In this document: piece after piece, positions 51,854 to 59,753 of the stretch
Numbering within the stretch: position 1 is the first letter of the stretch
How the letters are laid out: every line of letters begins with the position of its first letter
Origin: Candidatus Jettenia caeni
GTDB lineage: Bacteria > Planctomycetota > Brocadiia > Brocadiales > Brocadiaceae
Reading direction: 5' to 3'
Assembly (NCBI GenBank): GCA_000296795.1
Contig: BAFH01000003.1
Coordinates: 930,401 to 994,400, forward strand
DNA: 64,000 bases
Position numbers and translations under genes: made by a program
Notes under the pieces: model-generated
What the model saw: only the letters and a program-made list of their open reading frames with translations
What the model was told of the DNA's origin: nothing
Database searches by the model: none

Positions 51854-53986
51854 TTATTTACCAAAAAGTAAGATTCGAAGATCCCGTTGTAATGGACTAT
51901 CTGTTACGGTAAAGGTTCCTTTATCGATATTTTTTCCGTCAGCAAAGATAAGATAGCTATACTTTCCGTAGCGCGGAATCTTTAAGCCTAAGGTATCAAT
52001 CGTAGCAGAATTGAAAGTGAGGAACAAGGCAATACCTTTTTTTCTGTTTTGGGGGTTTCTCAAGGTTACCAGAAGTGCGTTACCTTTATTATTAAAGGTT
52101 GTACTGTTTACGGTAAAAGCATTTTCTTCAAGCAAGAAATTTTCTGGCAAATCTCCTAAAAGCATCTTTGTTAGCTTATTCTCGGATAACCCTCCCAAAA
52201 TGAACAAACTTTTTTGAGTTATTTCTGTTTCTGTGACTTCTGTATCCGCTTTTACCATTCCTTCGTTATCTGCTATCGATTCTGCTAGTTTTTTATAAGC
52301 CTTCTGCGAAGCGCTTTCACCACCTGTTGGGTATACAATAACCTTCTCATAATCTCCCAGTACTAAATCTATGGTGGGAGGAATTTCTCCAGGATGTAAA
52401 CGCCGGAATACGTCATGCTGAGGGTCTATAGCAATATATTTAGGTTGAGATTTTGTTTGTATGGAAAAGGTATTCGATGTTTCTTTTAGTTCTACAGTTG
52501 TAGAAAAATTTCCATCTTCCAATTCCAGAATGACCGGTATGGAGAGGCGGTATGGTGTATCTTTTTGCAAGATCTCTGCCTTTACCAACCAGCCGTCACT
52601 AACCTTCTCTACCTCTGTTTTACCCAATTCAATAAAAGGCGCTCCTTTCCGGTTGACCCATTGTTCAAAAAACCAGGACAGATCTGTCTTGCCGATATCT
52701 TCAAACGTATGCTGGATATCTTTCCAACTGGCCTGCTGCCAGATCTTGTTTTTATAAAAATTCCTCAAGGCTGTATAAAACAACTCGTCACCGACCATGC
52801 GTCTTAACATATGGAATACCATTGCTGTCTTTCCGTATCCGACAGACTGGGTTATCGGGTCTATTCTACCGGTAAATTTTGATAACGGGAGATCATTCTG
52901 TTCGGTTACATAATTGGTGTATTTTCTGCAAATATCCTTGCGATATTCCGTCGCTGAATTACTATCCTTGAGTTCTTTATAATAATAATCTGCCATATAG
53001 GTAGTCAGTCCCTCACACCAGTTTCCTTGTGACTCATCTACAAAGACAGAGTTGCCCCACCAGTTATGCAGAATCTCGTGACCAAGCGAAGTATCTACAA
53101 TAAAGGGTAATTTTACAACGGTACTGCCCAGGAGAGTAAACGATGGCATACCATATCCGGTTTGAAAAAAATTTTCGACGATAGCAAACTTTCTATATGG
53201 GTAATTTCCCAAAAGTTTTTGATACATATCCAGATAGCGTATGGTAGCATCCAGGTATGTTTTTGCTAAATCTTGCTCTTCAGGGAAGAAAAAGGCATAA
53301 ATATCGATGCCGTTATGGCTTATACTCGTTACCTGATATTTTCCTGCTACAAGATCGCATCCCTCGGATACGTTTTTTTCTTCCCATGTTGTATACGTCT
53401 TATGGTCATCTGATGTTTTGCTTATCAGCGTGCCCTGGGTTATCGCCTCATATCCTATAGGGGTAATGATCGTTATCTTAAAGGTTGCCAGAGAAGAAGG
53501 TATATCAGGATACCAGATGCACGCAGGACTCAGATAAACCCCTCTCTCGCTGATAGTACCCGTTGTCTCGCCGACATCTTCCTCTTCCAGTGAAACAGGT
53601 GTTGCAGTGAGAGACCCCTCATACACAATGTCTAAAGTTAATTCATTACGTTCCCTTAAGTCGGATGGTATGGATATCTCCAGGCATTGCGGCCCTTTAT
53701 CAGGCGTATTTCTTATATGAAAATCTAATGTTCTCTTTGAAGTACTGACTGATAAGATTTGGAATGACCGATTCATAAAACACAAAACCTTCTCATCATG
53801 TTCATAAGGTATACTCATATGATCGATGGCCTTTAGCTTGTGATCTTTCAAAAAGAGCTCGATTTCTATGGTATGGTTCACAATCTTGCTTTTATGGATT
53901 GCTTCTGCATTTACCGGGAGCATGGTTATGGGTATCGTAAAATAAACAAAAAGCAATATATTTTTCGCCGATCTTAGATTAAACAT
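51854..53986 (-). CDS. M1 family metallopeptidase
   Basis: This 710-residue secreted protein (signal near residues 8-26) has an N-terminal beta domain, the thermolysin-like catalytic motif HEILHNWWGN around residue 301, ENFFQTGYGMP upstream in place of the usual G-x-M-E-N exopeptidase motif, and EGLTTYMADYY downstream with the third zinc ligand Glu. The C-terminal half has further beta and alpha parts. Aminopeptidase activity is expected; the altered GxMEN loop makes specificity uncertain. No operon partner. Confidence 0.83.
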   Translation of the reverse strand: MFNLRSAKNILLFVYFTIPITMLPVNAEAIHKSKIVNHTIEIELFLKDHKLKAIDHMSIPYEHDEKVLCFMNRSFQILSVSTSKRTLDFHIRNTPDKGPQCLEISIPSDLRERNELTLDIVYEGSLTATPVSLEEEDVGETTGTISERGVYLSPACIWYPDIPSSLATFKITIITPIGYEAITQGTLISKTSDDHKTYTTWEEKNVSEGCDLVAGKYQVTSISHNGIDIYAFFFPEEQDLAKTYLDATIRYLDMYQKLLGNYPYRKFAIVENFFQTGYGMPSFTLLGSTVVKLPFIVDTSLGHEILHNWWGNSVFVDESQGNWCEGLTTYMADYYYKELKDSNSATEYRKDICRKYTNYVTEQNDLPLSKFTGRIDPITQSVGYGKTAMVFHMLRRMVGDELFYTALRNFYKNKIWQQASWKDIQHTFEDIGKTDLSWFFEQWVNRKGAPFIELGKTEVEKVSDGWLVKAEILQKDTPYRLSIPVILELEDGNFSTTVELKETSNTFSIQTKSQPKYIAIDPQHDVFRRLHPGEIPPTIDLVLGDYEKVIVYPTGGESASQKAYKKLAESIADNEGMVKADTEVTETEITQKSLFILGGLSENKLTKMLLGDLPENFLLEENAFTVNSTTFNNKGNALLVTLRNPQNRKKGIALFLTFNSATIDTLGLKIPRYGKYSYLIFADGKNIDKGTFTVTDSPLQRDLRILLFGK

Positions 53987-54246
53987 GTTATAAACCTCTT
54001 TTTTTCAATGTGAAAGAATTTCGTAAAATTTCACCTAGATTCTGCAACGGGACACAGATGATCACAGATAAATATGGATTTTTTAGCCGTGGAGAGAAGC
54101 ACTGTTCATTACCTATTGAGTGAGTTACTTACACTACCTGCATCATGAGTTTCTTTGTACTTATCTGTGTTTATCTGTGTCCAACTGCAATTGTTAGGTC
54201 TCATATTTTCCCTCAAATCCTTACCGATCCTGTATAATAGTTAATA

Positions 54247-54969
54247 TTATTCATACTTTATTAATATCACAGAAATATTATCCATTCCGCCTTTATTGTT
54301 TGCCTCTTTTATCAGACTATCTACCGCCGTGTTGAGATTATCTCTATACTGGTAAATTATTGATTCTAATTCTTTCCCTGAGAGCATATCGGTGAGACCG
54401 TCCGAACAAGCGAGAAGCATATCTTCTGCTTTTAGTTTTATCTGTTTTAATTCCGGAACTATTGTCTCTGACTCACCTACAGCCTGCGTAAGTATGTGCA
54501 GTTTTTGTAAAGGAAGATACTCTCGCTGTATTATTTCATCTTCCATAAGATAATTTTCAAATGTATGGTCTTTGGTAATCTGCTTTATTTCTTCTCTGAA
54601 AAAATATACCCTGCTGTCGCCCACATGGCAAATATACGTGCTACTATCTTTAATCAACATCTGTATAAGGGTTGTCCCCATACCCATAAGGTTTATATCT
54701 GTCATTGATTTTGCTCTTATGGTATTGTGTGCTTTCAAAAGGGATTCGGTCAAGAGTTTTAAAACTTCTCCTTCACTTTTCACCTTGTTCAAATTTTTTT
54801 TGAGATAAGTATAAGATTCTTTAACAGCCAGATTGCTTGCTACTTCACCTGCCTGGTGTCCTCCCAATCCATCGGCGAGGAGAAAAATACCCATACATAT
54901 ATCAATAAGAATGCTATCTTCGTTATGTGTCCTCTGTTTACCAACATCTGTTTTGTATGCTACTTTCAT
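54247..54969 (-). CDS. PP2C-type protein phosphatase (Stp1-like)
   Basis: The 240-residue cytoplasmic protein follows the PPM layout: RTHNEDS, LLADGLGGHQAGEVAS, HVGDSRVYFFR, KDHTFENYLMEDEI, LLACSDGLTDMLSG and GGMDNISVILIKYE. The Asp residues bind two metal ions. It would remove phosphate from Ser/Thr of proteins, normally reversing a Hanks-type kinase that is not in the window. The start at 54969 has no strong ribosome-binding site. Confidence 0.9.
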   Translation of the reverse strand: MKVAYKTDVGKQRTHNEDSILIDICMGIFLLADGLGGHQAGEVASNLAVKESYTYLKKNLNKVKSEGEVLKLLTESLLKAHNTIRAKSMTDINLMGMGTTLIQMLIKDSSTYICHVGDSRVYFFREEIKQITKDHTFENYLMEDEIIQREYLPLQKLHILTQAVGESETIVPELKQIKLKAEDMLLACSDGLTDMLSGKELESIIYQYRDNLNTAVDSLIKEANNKGGMDNISVILIKYE

Positions 54970-55190
54970 GCGAGTAATTTTCCTCTGTTTGCTTTTTAAA
55001 AATCCATTGCCGATTATATCGCTTATTTATCTCTTTTTCTATGACTTATTATAGTTACTCAAGATAAGGCTGGATTGCTCTGGTGTTCTTAAGAAAGGAG
55101 GAGGGAGTCCATTTCTTTCTGCCTTCCATAATCTTAACAAGATACCTAATATAATTATCCTCGAATGGATTATTGGTGACATGTAGTATG

Positions 55191-55237
55191 TCTCACTTTT
55201 GTATCAGCACACTTTTGTGCCATGTTACACTTTAACC
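55191..55237. repeat. Second copy of the motif at 8661-8706
   Basis: TCAC-TTTTGTATCAGCACACTTTTGTGCCA-GTTACACTTTAACC aligns with the 8661-8706 segment with one 1-base gap and about 75-80 percent identity by eye. It is about 400 bp upstream of the next gene, so it is unlikely to be that gene's core promoter. Confidence 0.5.
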
Positions 55238-55466
55238 TTCTTCGCATAAAAAATGTAATCATGTTTTTTACTGCCATAAATCATCTTTTTTTAAATCTTC
55301 CTCTTATAAGCTCTAAAGCTAATTTTATCAATATATTATCATGAATAATTCTTTCCATCAAACCGCATGAGTAGCGAGAGAATCTAATTATAGTTTTGCA
55401 GGATAAATTCTTACGGTATGTTTTTTGACCTGACGTAAAATAACTGTTACTTTCTGTTGTGGTCTC

Positions 55467-55558
55467 GTAGAGATACACGATGTTGCAATGGTACAAACGC
55501 AGGATTTTGGAGACGCAAGATTTTGCGATTGTACAGACGTAAGATGTTGTGTCTCTAC
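55467..55558. repeat. Palindromic element bounded by GTAGAGA/TCTCTAC
   Basis: Starts GTAGAGATACACGATGTTGC and ends GATGTTGTGTCTCTAC. The arms are partly repeated internally as GACGCAAGATTTTGCG, itself a palindrome. No ORF. Confidence 0.6.
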
Positions 55559-55632
55559 CTAATCCCGGAGGGCTGTCATGATTATAGAAAAAGCAGCTTT
55601 GTTTAAAACGTGTAAGTGAAAGGAGAGATAAA

Positions 55633-57357
55633 ATGCTGAGGAGGGAAAAGGTACTATCCGTAATAAGTATAATAAGTATTGTAGGGTTTTTTGGGAGTAT
55701 GCCTGTAGGAGCACAACCTGGTCACAACACTGCCCTTGCACGGCTTGAAAGGTTATCTGATCGGGGAAAATTTTTAAAACAACGTCTGGGAAAAAAGGTC
55801 AACTATCTTTCCACCGGGAGTAAGATGATTGTAAATTTCGGGGAACAATGGGGTAGTATTAAGCCCATTTTAGAGAGAGCTGTAGAGCGGGGTGGATTCT
55901 TAAAGGAAGGAGGTATGGACACCAACGTTGATAAATCCCTGGCTCCTTTAGCTCCTTTTACCGGAAATAACCCATTTGCGAAATCGGACTTCTTCTCACG
56001 TTTTGCAGGATCGACACAGAATGAAACCAGTGTGGGTTGGTGGGGGAATAATGCCGTATGCGGTTTTAACGATACCGGATCCTTCGCGGCCACATTTCTT
56101 CCGCTTTTTGATCCAACACTTCCTCCCAGTCCAAGCCCCAGCAGTAGTTTTAGTTTCGCCGGATGGTCTAGATCCAGTAAAGCAGGAGCGGCCTTTACGG
56201 ATAAAGGAATACTTGTGGCCGACCCTATTCCTGATGATATTGATGCCCGCGATTTGCTGGGAGACCCCGTTGTAAGGGCTACGAGCAGCTCTACATTCTA
56301 TTACGCAAGTATTGCTCAGGACATTGTTGCCGATGAAGTTGTAGGTGATGGCATTTCTGTCTCCAAATCTACGAATGGAGGATTTTCATGGGGAGGCTCT
56401 GTTATGGCATCGGTTGTGAATGGCGGGGATTTCCTTGATAAACCATGGATGGCTGTTAAACCAGGATCATCTGATAGTATTTATGTTACCTACACTAAGT
56501 TTGACTTTGGTGTTACATCAGATATAACAAGGATAGAATTGGTAAAATCGGCTGATGGGGGAGTGACCTGGTCACAACCGGTAAAAATTGTAGAAGGCTC
56601 AGAGAGAATCCTGGTAACCAACTCACAGATAGCCGTTGGACCAACAGGAGAAATTTATGTAGCATGGGAAGAGTTTGATGAGTCTGAAGAGCGCAGTATT
56701 AAGATTCGTAAGTCTATTGATGATGGAAAGACCTTTCGTACCAAAGTCGAAGTTTCTTCTGTCATTCCTGTGGGAGATTCTTTTTTACTTCAAGGAAGTT
56801 TCCGAGCCAATTTTGATCTTCAGGGTCTTGCTGTTGATACTTCCGGTACAGCTACCAATGGCAATGTTTACATCGTTTGGCATGACGGTCGAAACCTTGC
56901 GCAAAGTGATTTCTTTGCTTTCGATGGGCAGTACCATTTTGCGGATATCCTTTTTAGCAAATCTACAGATGGAGGGAGTACCTGGTCAGTTCCCGTCAGG
57001 ATAAACAACGATCCCATTACAAGGAAAGCTGATCAGTTTATGCCTGCCATTGCTGTGGATAAAACCGGTAAGATAGGTATTCTCTATTACGACCGTAAAT
57101 ATAATTTACGCAATTTTTTAATAGACGTTACCATAGCTACCTCCAAAAACGCAGGAGCAACATGGACAAATAGTAAAGTAACAAAGAAGAGTTTTGCTCC
57201 GATTCCTGGTGTAAATGATTTCTTTGTTGATGAGGACTATATGGGAGATTATATTGCTATTGCACAAGATGCCTCAAAGACGAATAATGGGTTTATCGGG
57301 GCATGGGGTGATAATTCTCTGGGCGATGCCAATATCGGTGTTGCTAAAATAAAATAA
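55633..57357 (+). CDS. Secreted BNR/Asp-box (sialidase-like) beta-propeller protein
   Basis: The 574-residue protein starts MLRREKVLSV with a signal peptide (ends GAQ). It has at least five Asp-box motifs of the type S-x-D-G-G-x-T-W: STNGGFSW, SADGGVTW, SIDDGKTF, STDGGSTW and SKNAGATW, the mark of a six-bladed sialidase-type propeller. Catalytic arginine/tyrosine residues of a true sialidase were not located, so glycan-binding or structural use is as likely. A weak AGGAGAG precedes the start. Confidence 0.75.
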   Translation: MLRREKVLSVISIISIVGFFGSMPVGAQPGHNTALARLERLSDRGKFLKQRLGKKVNYLSTGSKMIVNFGEQWGSIKPILERAVERGGFLKEGGMDTNVDKSLAPLAPFTGNNPFAKSDFFSRFAGSTQNETSVGWWGNNAVCGFNDTGSFAATFLPLFDPTLPPSPSPSSSFSFAGWSRSSKAGAAFTDKGILVADPIPDDIDARDLLGDPVVRATSSSTFYYASIAQDIVADEVVGDGISVSKSTNGGFSWGGSVMASVVNGGDFLDKPWMAVKPGSSDSIYVTYTKFDFGVTSDITRIELVKSADGGVTWSQPVKIVEGSERILVTNSQIAVGPTGEIYVAWEEFDESEERSIKIRKSIDDGKTFRTKVEVSSVIPVGDSFLLQGSFRANFDLQGLAVDTSGTATNGNVYIVWHDGRNLAQSDFFAFDGQYHFADILFSKSTDGGSTWSVPVRINNDPITRKADQFMPAIAVDKTGKIGILYYDRKYNLRNFLIDVTIATSKNAGATWTNSKVTKKSFAPIPGVNDFFVDEDYMGDYIAIAQDASKTNNGFIGAWGDNSLGDANIGVAKIK

Positions 57358-57377
57358 CGTATAGGAATTTTCATTCT

Positions 57378-57563
57378 GTGGGGCAACCCTTTAGAGCTTG
57401 TGCAAAAAGTCCCAAGCGGGGTCATATACAGTATTGAACTAAATGAGAAAATACCATATAGTGTATTGTGACTGAAAATAGTCATACTTTTTGCATAGAC
57501 TCTTTAGGGTTGCCATCCCCGTGCAAATTCACGCAGGGGAGCAAGGCTAAAGCCTTGCCCTAC
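57378..57563. repeat. Family A repeat, copy 2, interrupted by a nested element
   Basis: The outer element reads GTGGGGCAACCCTTTAG ... TTTAGGGTTGCCATCCCC ... GCAAGGCTAAAGCCTTGCCC, TAC, as in copy 1. A 107-bp element (57395-57501) is inserted in the first hairpin. The outer element's right end overlaps the DUF1828 stop codon. Confidence 0.85.
57395..57501. mobile_element. 107-bp MITE-like element nested in the family A repeat
   Basis: Terminal inverted repeats AGCTTGTGCAAAAAGT (57395-57410) and ACTTTTTGCATAGACT (57486-57501) match at 13 of 16. CTTTAG is duplicated exactly on each side (57389-57394 and 57502-57507). Removing it restores an intact hairpin of the host repeat. Confidence 0.85.
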
Positions 57564-57910
57564 GTTCTTAATACTAAGCTGAAGGTCTCATGTTCCAGAA
57601 GACAATCTCCATGAAGCTTTACCCCAAATCCGTTCAGGATATTATACAGTTCATTTTTTCGACGTTCGGTATTAAACTCAAGACCGCTTATTTCCAGATC
57701 CCGGATTATATAACCGTCATCGGTAAGGAGCAAACCGGAAGGCGTTGCCTTTATATATATCTGCAAATAATCATTATGCCTATCAACGAAAGGAGTCGTA
57801 AGTTCACAGAACTCTCCAACCTTTTTCACTTTTACCTTTTCTTTAAGCCAGTGCGCATAGGTTTCGACAAGTTGATGGCAATCCAAAACATTTATATGAG
57901 AATCATTCAT
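57560..57910 (-). CDS. DUF1828 protein, C-terminally short
   Basis: The 116-residue protein matches DUF1828: GEFCELTTPFVDRHNDYLQI then IKATPSGLLLTDDGY and ISGLEFNTERRKNEL. DUF1828 is normally followed by a DUF1829 domain; here the frame ends at a TAG lying inside the right end of the family A repeat. The domain itself is nearly whole. Associated with phage or defence neighbourhoods in other genomes, but no activity is established. It converges with the Asp-box gene. Confidence 0.7.
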   Translation of the reverse strand: MNDSHINVLDCHQLVETYAHWLKEKVKVKKVGEFCELTTPFVDRHNDYLQIYIKATPSGLLLTDDGYIIRDLEISGLEFNTERRKNELYNILNGFGVKLHGDCLLEHETFSLVLRT

Positions 57911-57974
57911 TATTATTGTAACAATCTCAATCTATTGCGTCTAATTCTTTATCTATGCGATTGATTCATTGATT

Positions 57975-58047
57975 GTAGGGGCGAAGCATTTTTGTGACAC
58001 AATTCTGAAATTATTCATCTTAGTAGAGAAAAATGCTTCGCCCCTAC
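57975..58047. repeat. REP palindrome R1 (73 bp)
   Basis: GTAGGGGCGAAGCATTTTT at the left and AAAAATGCTTCGCCCCTAC at the right form perfect arms. It follows the tail sequence at the end of the SLOG gene. Confidence 0.92.
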
Positions 58048-58076
58048 GTGTTGTCGTCATAATCCCATCCTATGCA

Positions 58077-58661
58077 TTATTTGATGTCATAGTTAAAGGA
58101 TGAAATAGTTTTTCCTGTGTGTGAAATGTCTGTAATGAGTTTTTCAATATTACCCCCTTGTGCAGCGTAGGCGACAAATATTTCATCCGCCAGTTCTGCC
58201 ATGAGGCGATTTCTTTGGTTGGCAGTTTCCACAGTAACCCGTTTCACATTCTCGTTAAATGGAGAAATGAGCAGGAGTCTGTTTTTGTTTAAGGCTTCCT
58301 CCAGTTCAGGTTCAAGTCTTTTCTTAAGGCCTCTTGCTAGTACAAGTATAATGGGCTGGTTACCTTTGAGCAGGTAGTGCAAAACGTCTTTTTCTATTTT
58401 AGAATGAAAGCCCGATATGACACAGACGCCTTTTTCCCTTTGTTCAACTGCCCAGTCATATGATTTAAGGATGATATTCGCCGGGCATTTGCGGGAACAT
58501 AAGAAGGCAATTTTGAAATGTTCGAGTATTTGTTTATTGCCTATATAGTGTAAATTGTTTTGAGGTAGGGGCGAAGCATTTTTTGTTATGGAATTCCGGC
58601 ATAATTCATTCGGTGGAAAAAATGCTTCGCCCCTACGGTTATGATCATGGTTTGTTGCCAT
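58077..58661 (-). CDS. SLOG/DprA-like Rossmann protein with a REP-derived N-terminus
   Basis: The 194-residue frame begins MATNHDHN, then RRGEAFFPPNELCRNSITKN plus ASPL, encoded entirely by REP palindrome R2 (58565-58636). From LHYIGNKQILEHFKIAFLCS onward it matches DprA/SLOG-like Rossmann proteins: SGFHSKIEKDVLHYLLKGNQ and PIILVLARGLKKRL. There is no usable start between the REP and this core. The C-terminal FNYDIK followed by stop, then sequence encoding CIGWDYDD, resembles the tail of its neighbours. Likely a defence or DNA-processing gene whose beginning was replaced. Confidence 0.6.
   Translation of the reverse strand: MATNHDHNRRGEAFFPPNELCRNSITKNASPLPQNNLHYIGNKQILEHFKIAFLCSRKCPANIILKSYDWAVEQREKGVCVISGFHSKIEKDVLHYLLKGNQPIILVLARGLKKRLEPELEEALNKNRLLLISPFNENVKRVTVETANQRNRLMAELADEIFVAYAAQGGNIEKLITDISHTGKTISSFNYDIK
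58565..58636. repeat. REP palindrome R2 (72 bp), in frame with the SLOG gene
   Basis: GTAGGGGCGAAGCATTTTTT and its inverse. Translated on the minus strand as part of the SLOG N-terminus. 72 bp is a multiple of three. Confidence 0.92.
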
Positions 58662-59400
58662 AATCCTGTCCCATGCGGTATTTAAAGTCGTAATTGATTA
58701 TAAAATCCAATTCCTCATTGGTAAAATTGCATCTCTTTTTTACTTCGTGTTTCAATTCTGCTTCAGATACCTGAGATCTATCAGGGTTATTCATATCATA
58801 TGCCCACATGAGTGGATTGTACATAATATACTGTCGAATGGTATTTAATGAATGTTCGTTTCGGATGATGTGTTCGTAATAGTTGCGTTGCCAGAGCGTG
58901 ACGCCAGGGGTATTGTTTGATTGGTTGATTTTTCGCGTGGAAACAGATTTGAAATTTTGCATAATTGACCCCAAAGAACCGGAGAATGTTCCATGTGGTG
59001 ATTGCATTGTTGGGTGTAGGGGCGAAGCATTTTCCGTGACAAGACCTGAGTACGATTTCATGGGTGAGGAAAATGCTTCGCCCCTACCATTGGCGTTATT
59101 TCCACAATTGCGTTCCGTAATAATTATAATCCCATGGATATGATTTGGCATAACAACGCATGTATCCAATCGGATGTGTGTAAAATATTTCGGTATGTTA
59201 TTCCAACACGTATAAATCATAGCGCCAAATTTATTCAATTGCATGATTTCACCAGAAATTTTCCCCAGGAGGCATTTTCTGTTTTCTGTGCACATGGTCA
59301 CAAAATACGCACCTGGCCTTGTATAATCGTATCCCTTCAGTCGTATTGAACGGCGATGGTGTTTTTCCGGGTCGTAATTTGCATTTCTGTTTTGTTGCAT
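58645..59400 (-). CDS. REP-associated tyrosine transposase (RAYT) with an in-frame REP inside
   Basis: The 251-residue protein has the RAYT signature: RSIRLKGYDYTRPGAYFVTM at the start, the HUH-like VVMPNHIHGIIIITE and NTIRQYIMYNPLMWAYD with the probable catalytic Tyr. Between the HUH motif and GSIMQNFKSVSTRKINQ lies GRGEAFSSPMKSYSGLVTEN plus ASPL, 24 codons encoded by REP R3 (59016-59087). The C-terminal FTNEELDFIINYDFKYRMGQ matches the end of a methylase fragment next door. RAYTs move REP/BIME elements of their own genome. The upstream REP R4 lies 68 bp before the start. Confidence 0.85.
   Translation of the reverse strand: MQQNRNANYDPEKHHRRSIRLKGYDYTRPGAYFVTMCTENRKCLLGKISGEIMQLNKFGAMIYTCWNNIPKYFTHIRLDTCVVMPNHIHGIIIITERNCGNNANGRGEAFSSPMKSYSGLVTENASPLHPTMQSPHGTFSGSLGSIMQNFKSVSTRKINQSNNTPGVTLWQRNYYEHIIRNEHSLNTIRQYIMYNPLMWAYDMNNPDRSQVSEAELKHEVKKRCNFTNEELDFIINYDFKYRMGQDYGNKP
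59016..59087. repeat. REP palindrome R3 (72 bp), in frame inside the RAYT gene
   Basis: GTAGGGGCGAAGCATTTTCC and the inverse AAAATGCTTCGCCCCTAC. It sits between two conserved parts of the transposase and adds exactly 24 codons without a stop. Confidence 0.95.
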
Positions 59401-59467
59401 GGTTGTTTTATTATATGGTTATTTACGATTACCTTGGTTGTTGATTGTTGGTTGTTAATTGTTGATT

Positions 59468-59541
59468 GTAGGGGCGAAGCATTTTTTATGAACAAGATTC
59501 TGACATTATTCATTCGGTGTGAAAAAATGCTTCGCCCCTAC
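59468..59541. repeat. REP palindrome R4 (74 bp)
   Basis: Same arms as R1-R3. It lies between the methylase C-terminal fragment and the RAYT start. Confidence 0.92.
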
Positions 59542-59552
59542 GTTGTTACGTT

Positions 59553-59753
59553 TTATGGTTCATTATCGTCATAATCCCGTCCCATGCGGTATTTGATGTC
59601 GTAGGTGATGATGAAATCCAATTCCTCATCGGTGAAACCGTAATGCTGGGCTAACACCTTGTCGATTTCGTCTATGATGGGTTTGGATTTTTTTAAATAA
59701 AACTCATCGTATTCAACCTTTCCAGAAGTTTTATAGTTATAAATTCGTCTTAC
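59553..59753 (-). pseudogene. C-terminal fragment of an adenine-specific DNA methylase
   Basis: The stretch encodes SVRRIYNYKTSGKVEYDEFY then KPIIDEIDKVLAQHYGFTDE and ELDFIITYDIKYRMG. The last block is typical of Eco57I-type or N6 DNA methyltransferases. All upstream catalytic domains are missing; the sequence is cut by the left inverted repeat of the IS4-type element (59754). The frame continues to 59873 only through the IS end, which is not native coding. Confidence 0.7.

Larger units (their letters stand above)
54970..55632. other. 660-bp gap with repeats, no gene recognised
   Basis: The stretch holds the 47-bp motif at 55191-55237 and a palindromic element at 55467-55558. Low-complexity AT-rich DNA elsewhere. 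Confidence 0.6.

Noticed and set aside
57975-59541. Repeated GTAGGGGCGAAGC palindromes considered as a CRISPR array
   Set aside because: Spacing is irregular (about 400-500 bp), each copy is itself a full palindrome, and genes lie between them. RAYT next to them identifies REPs.
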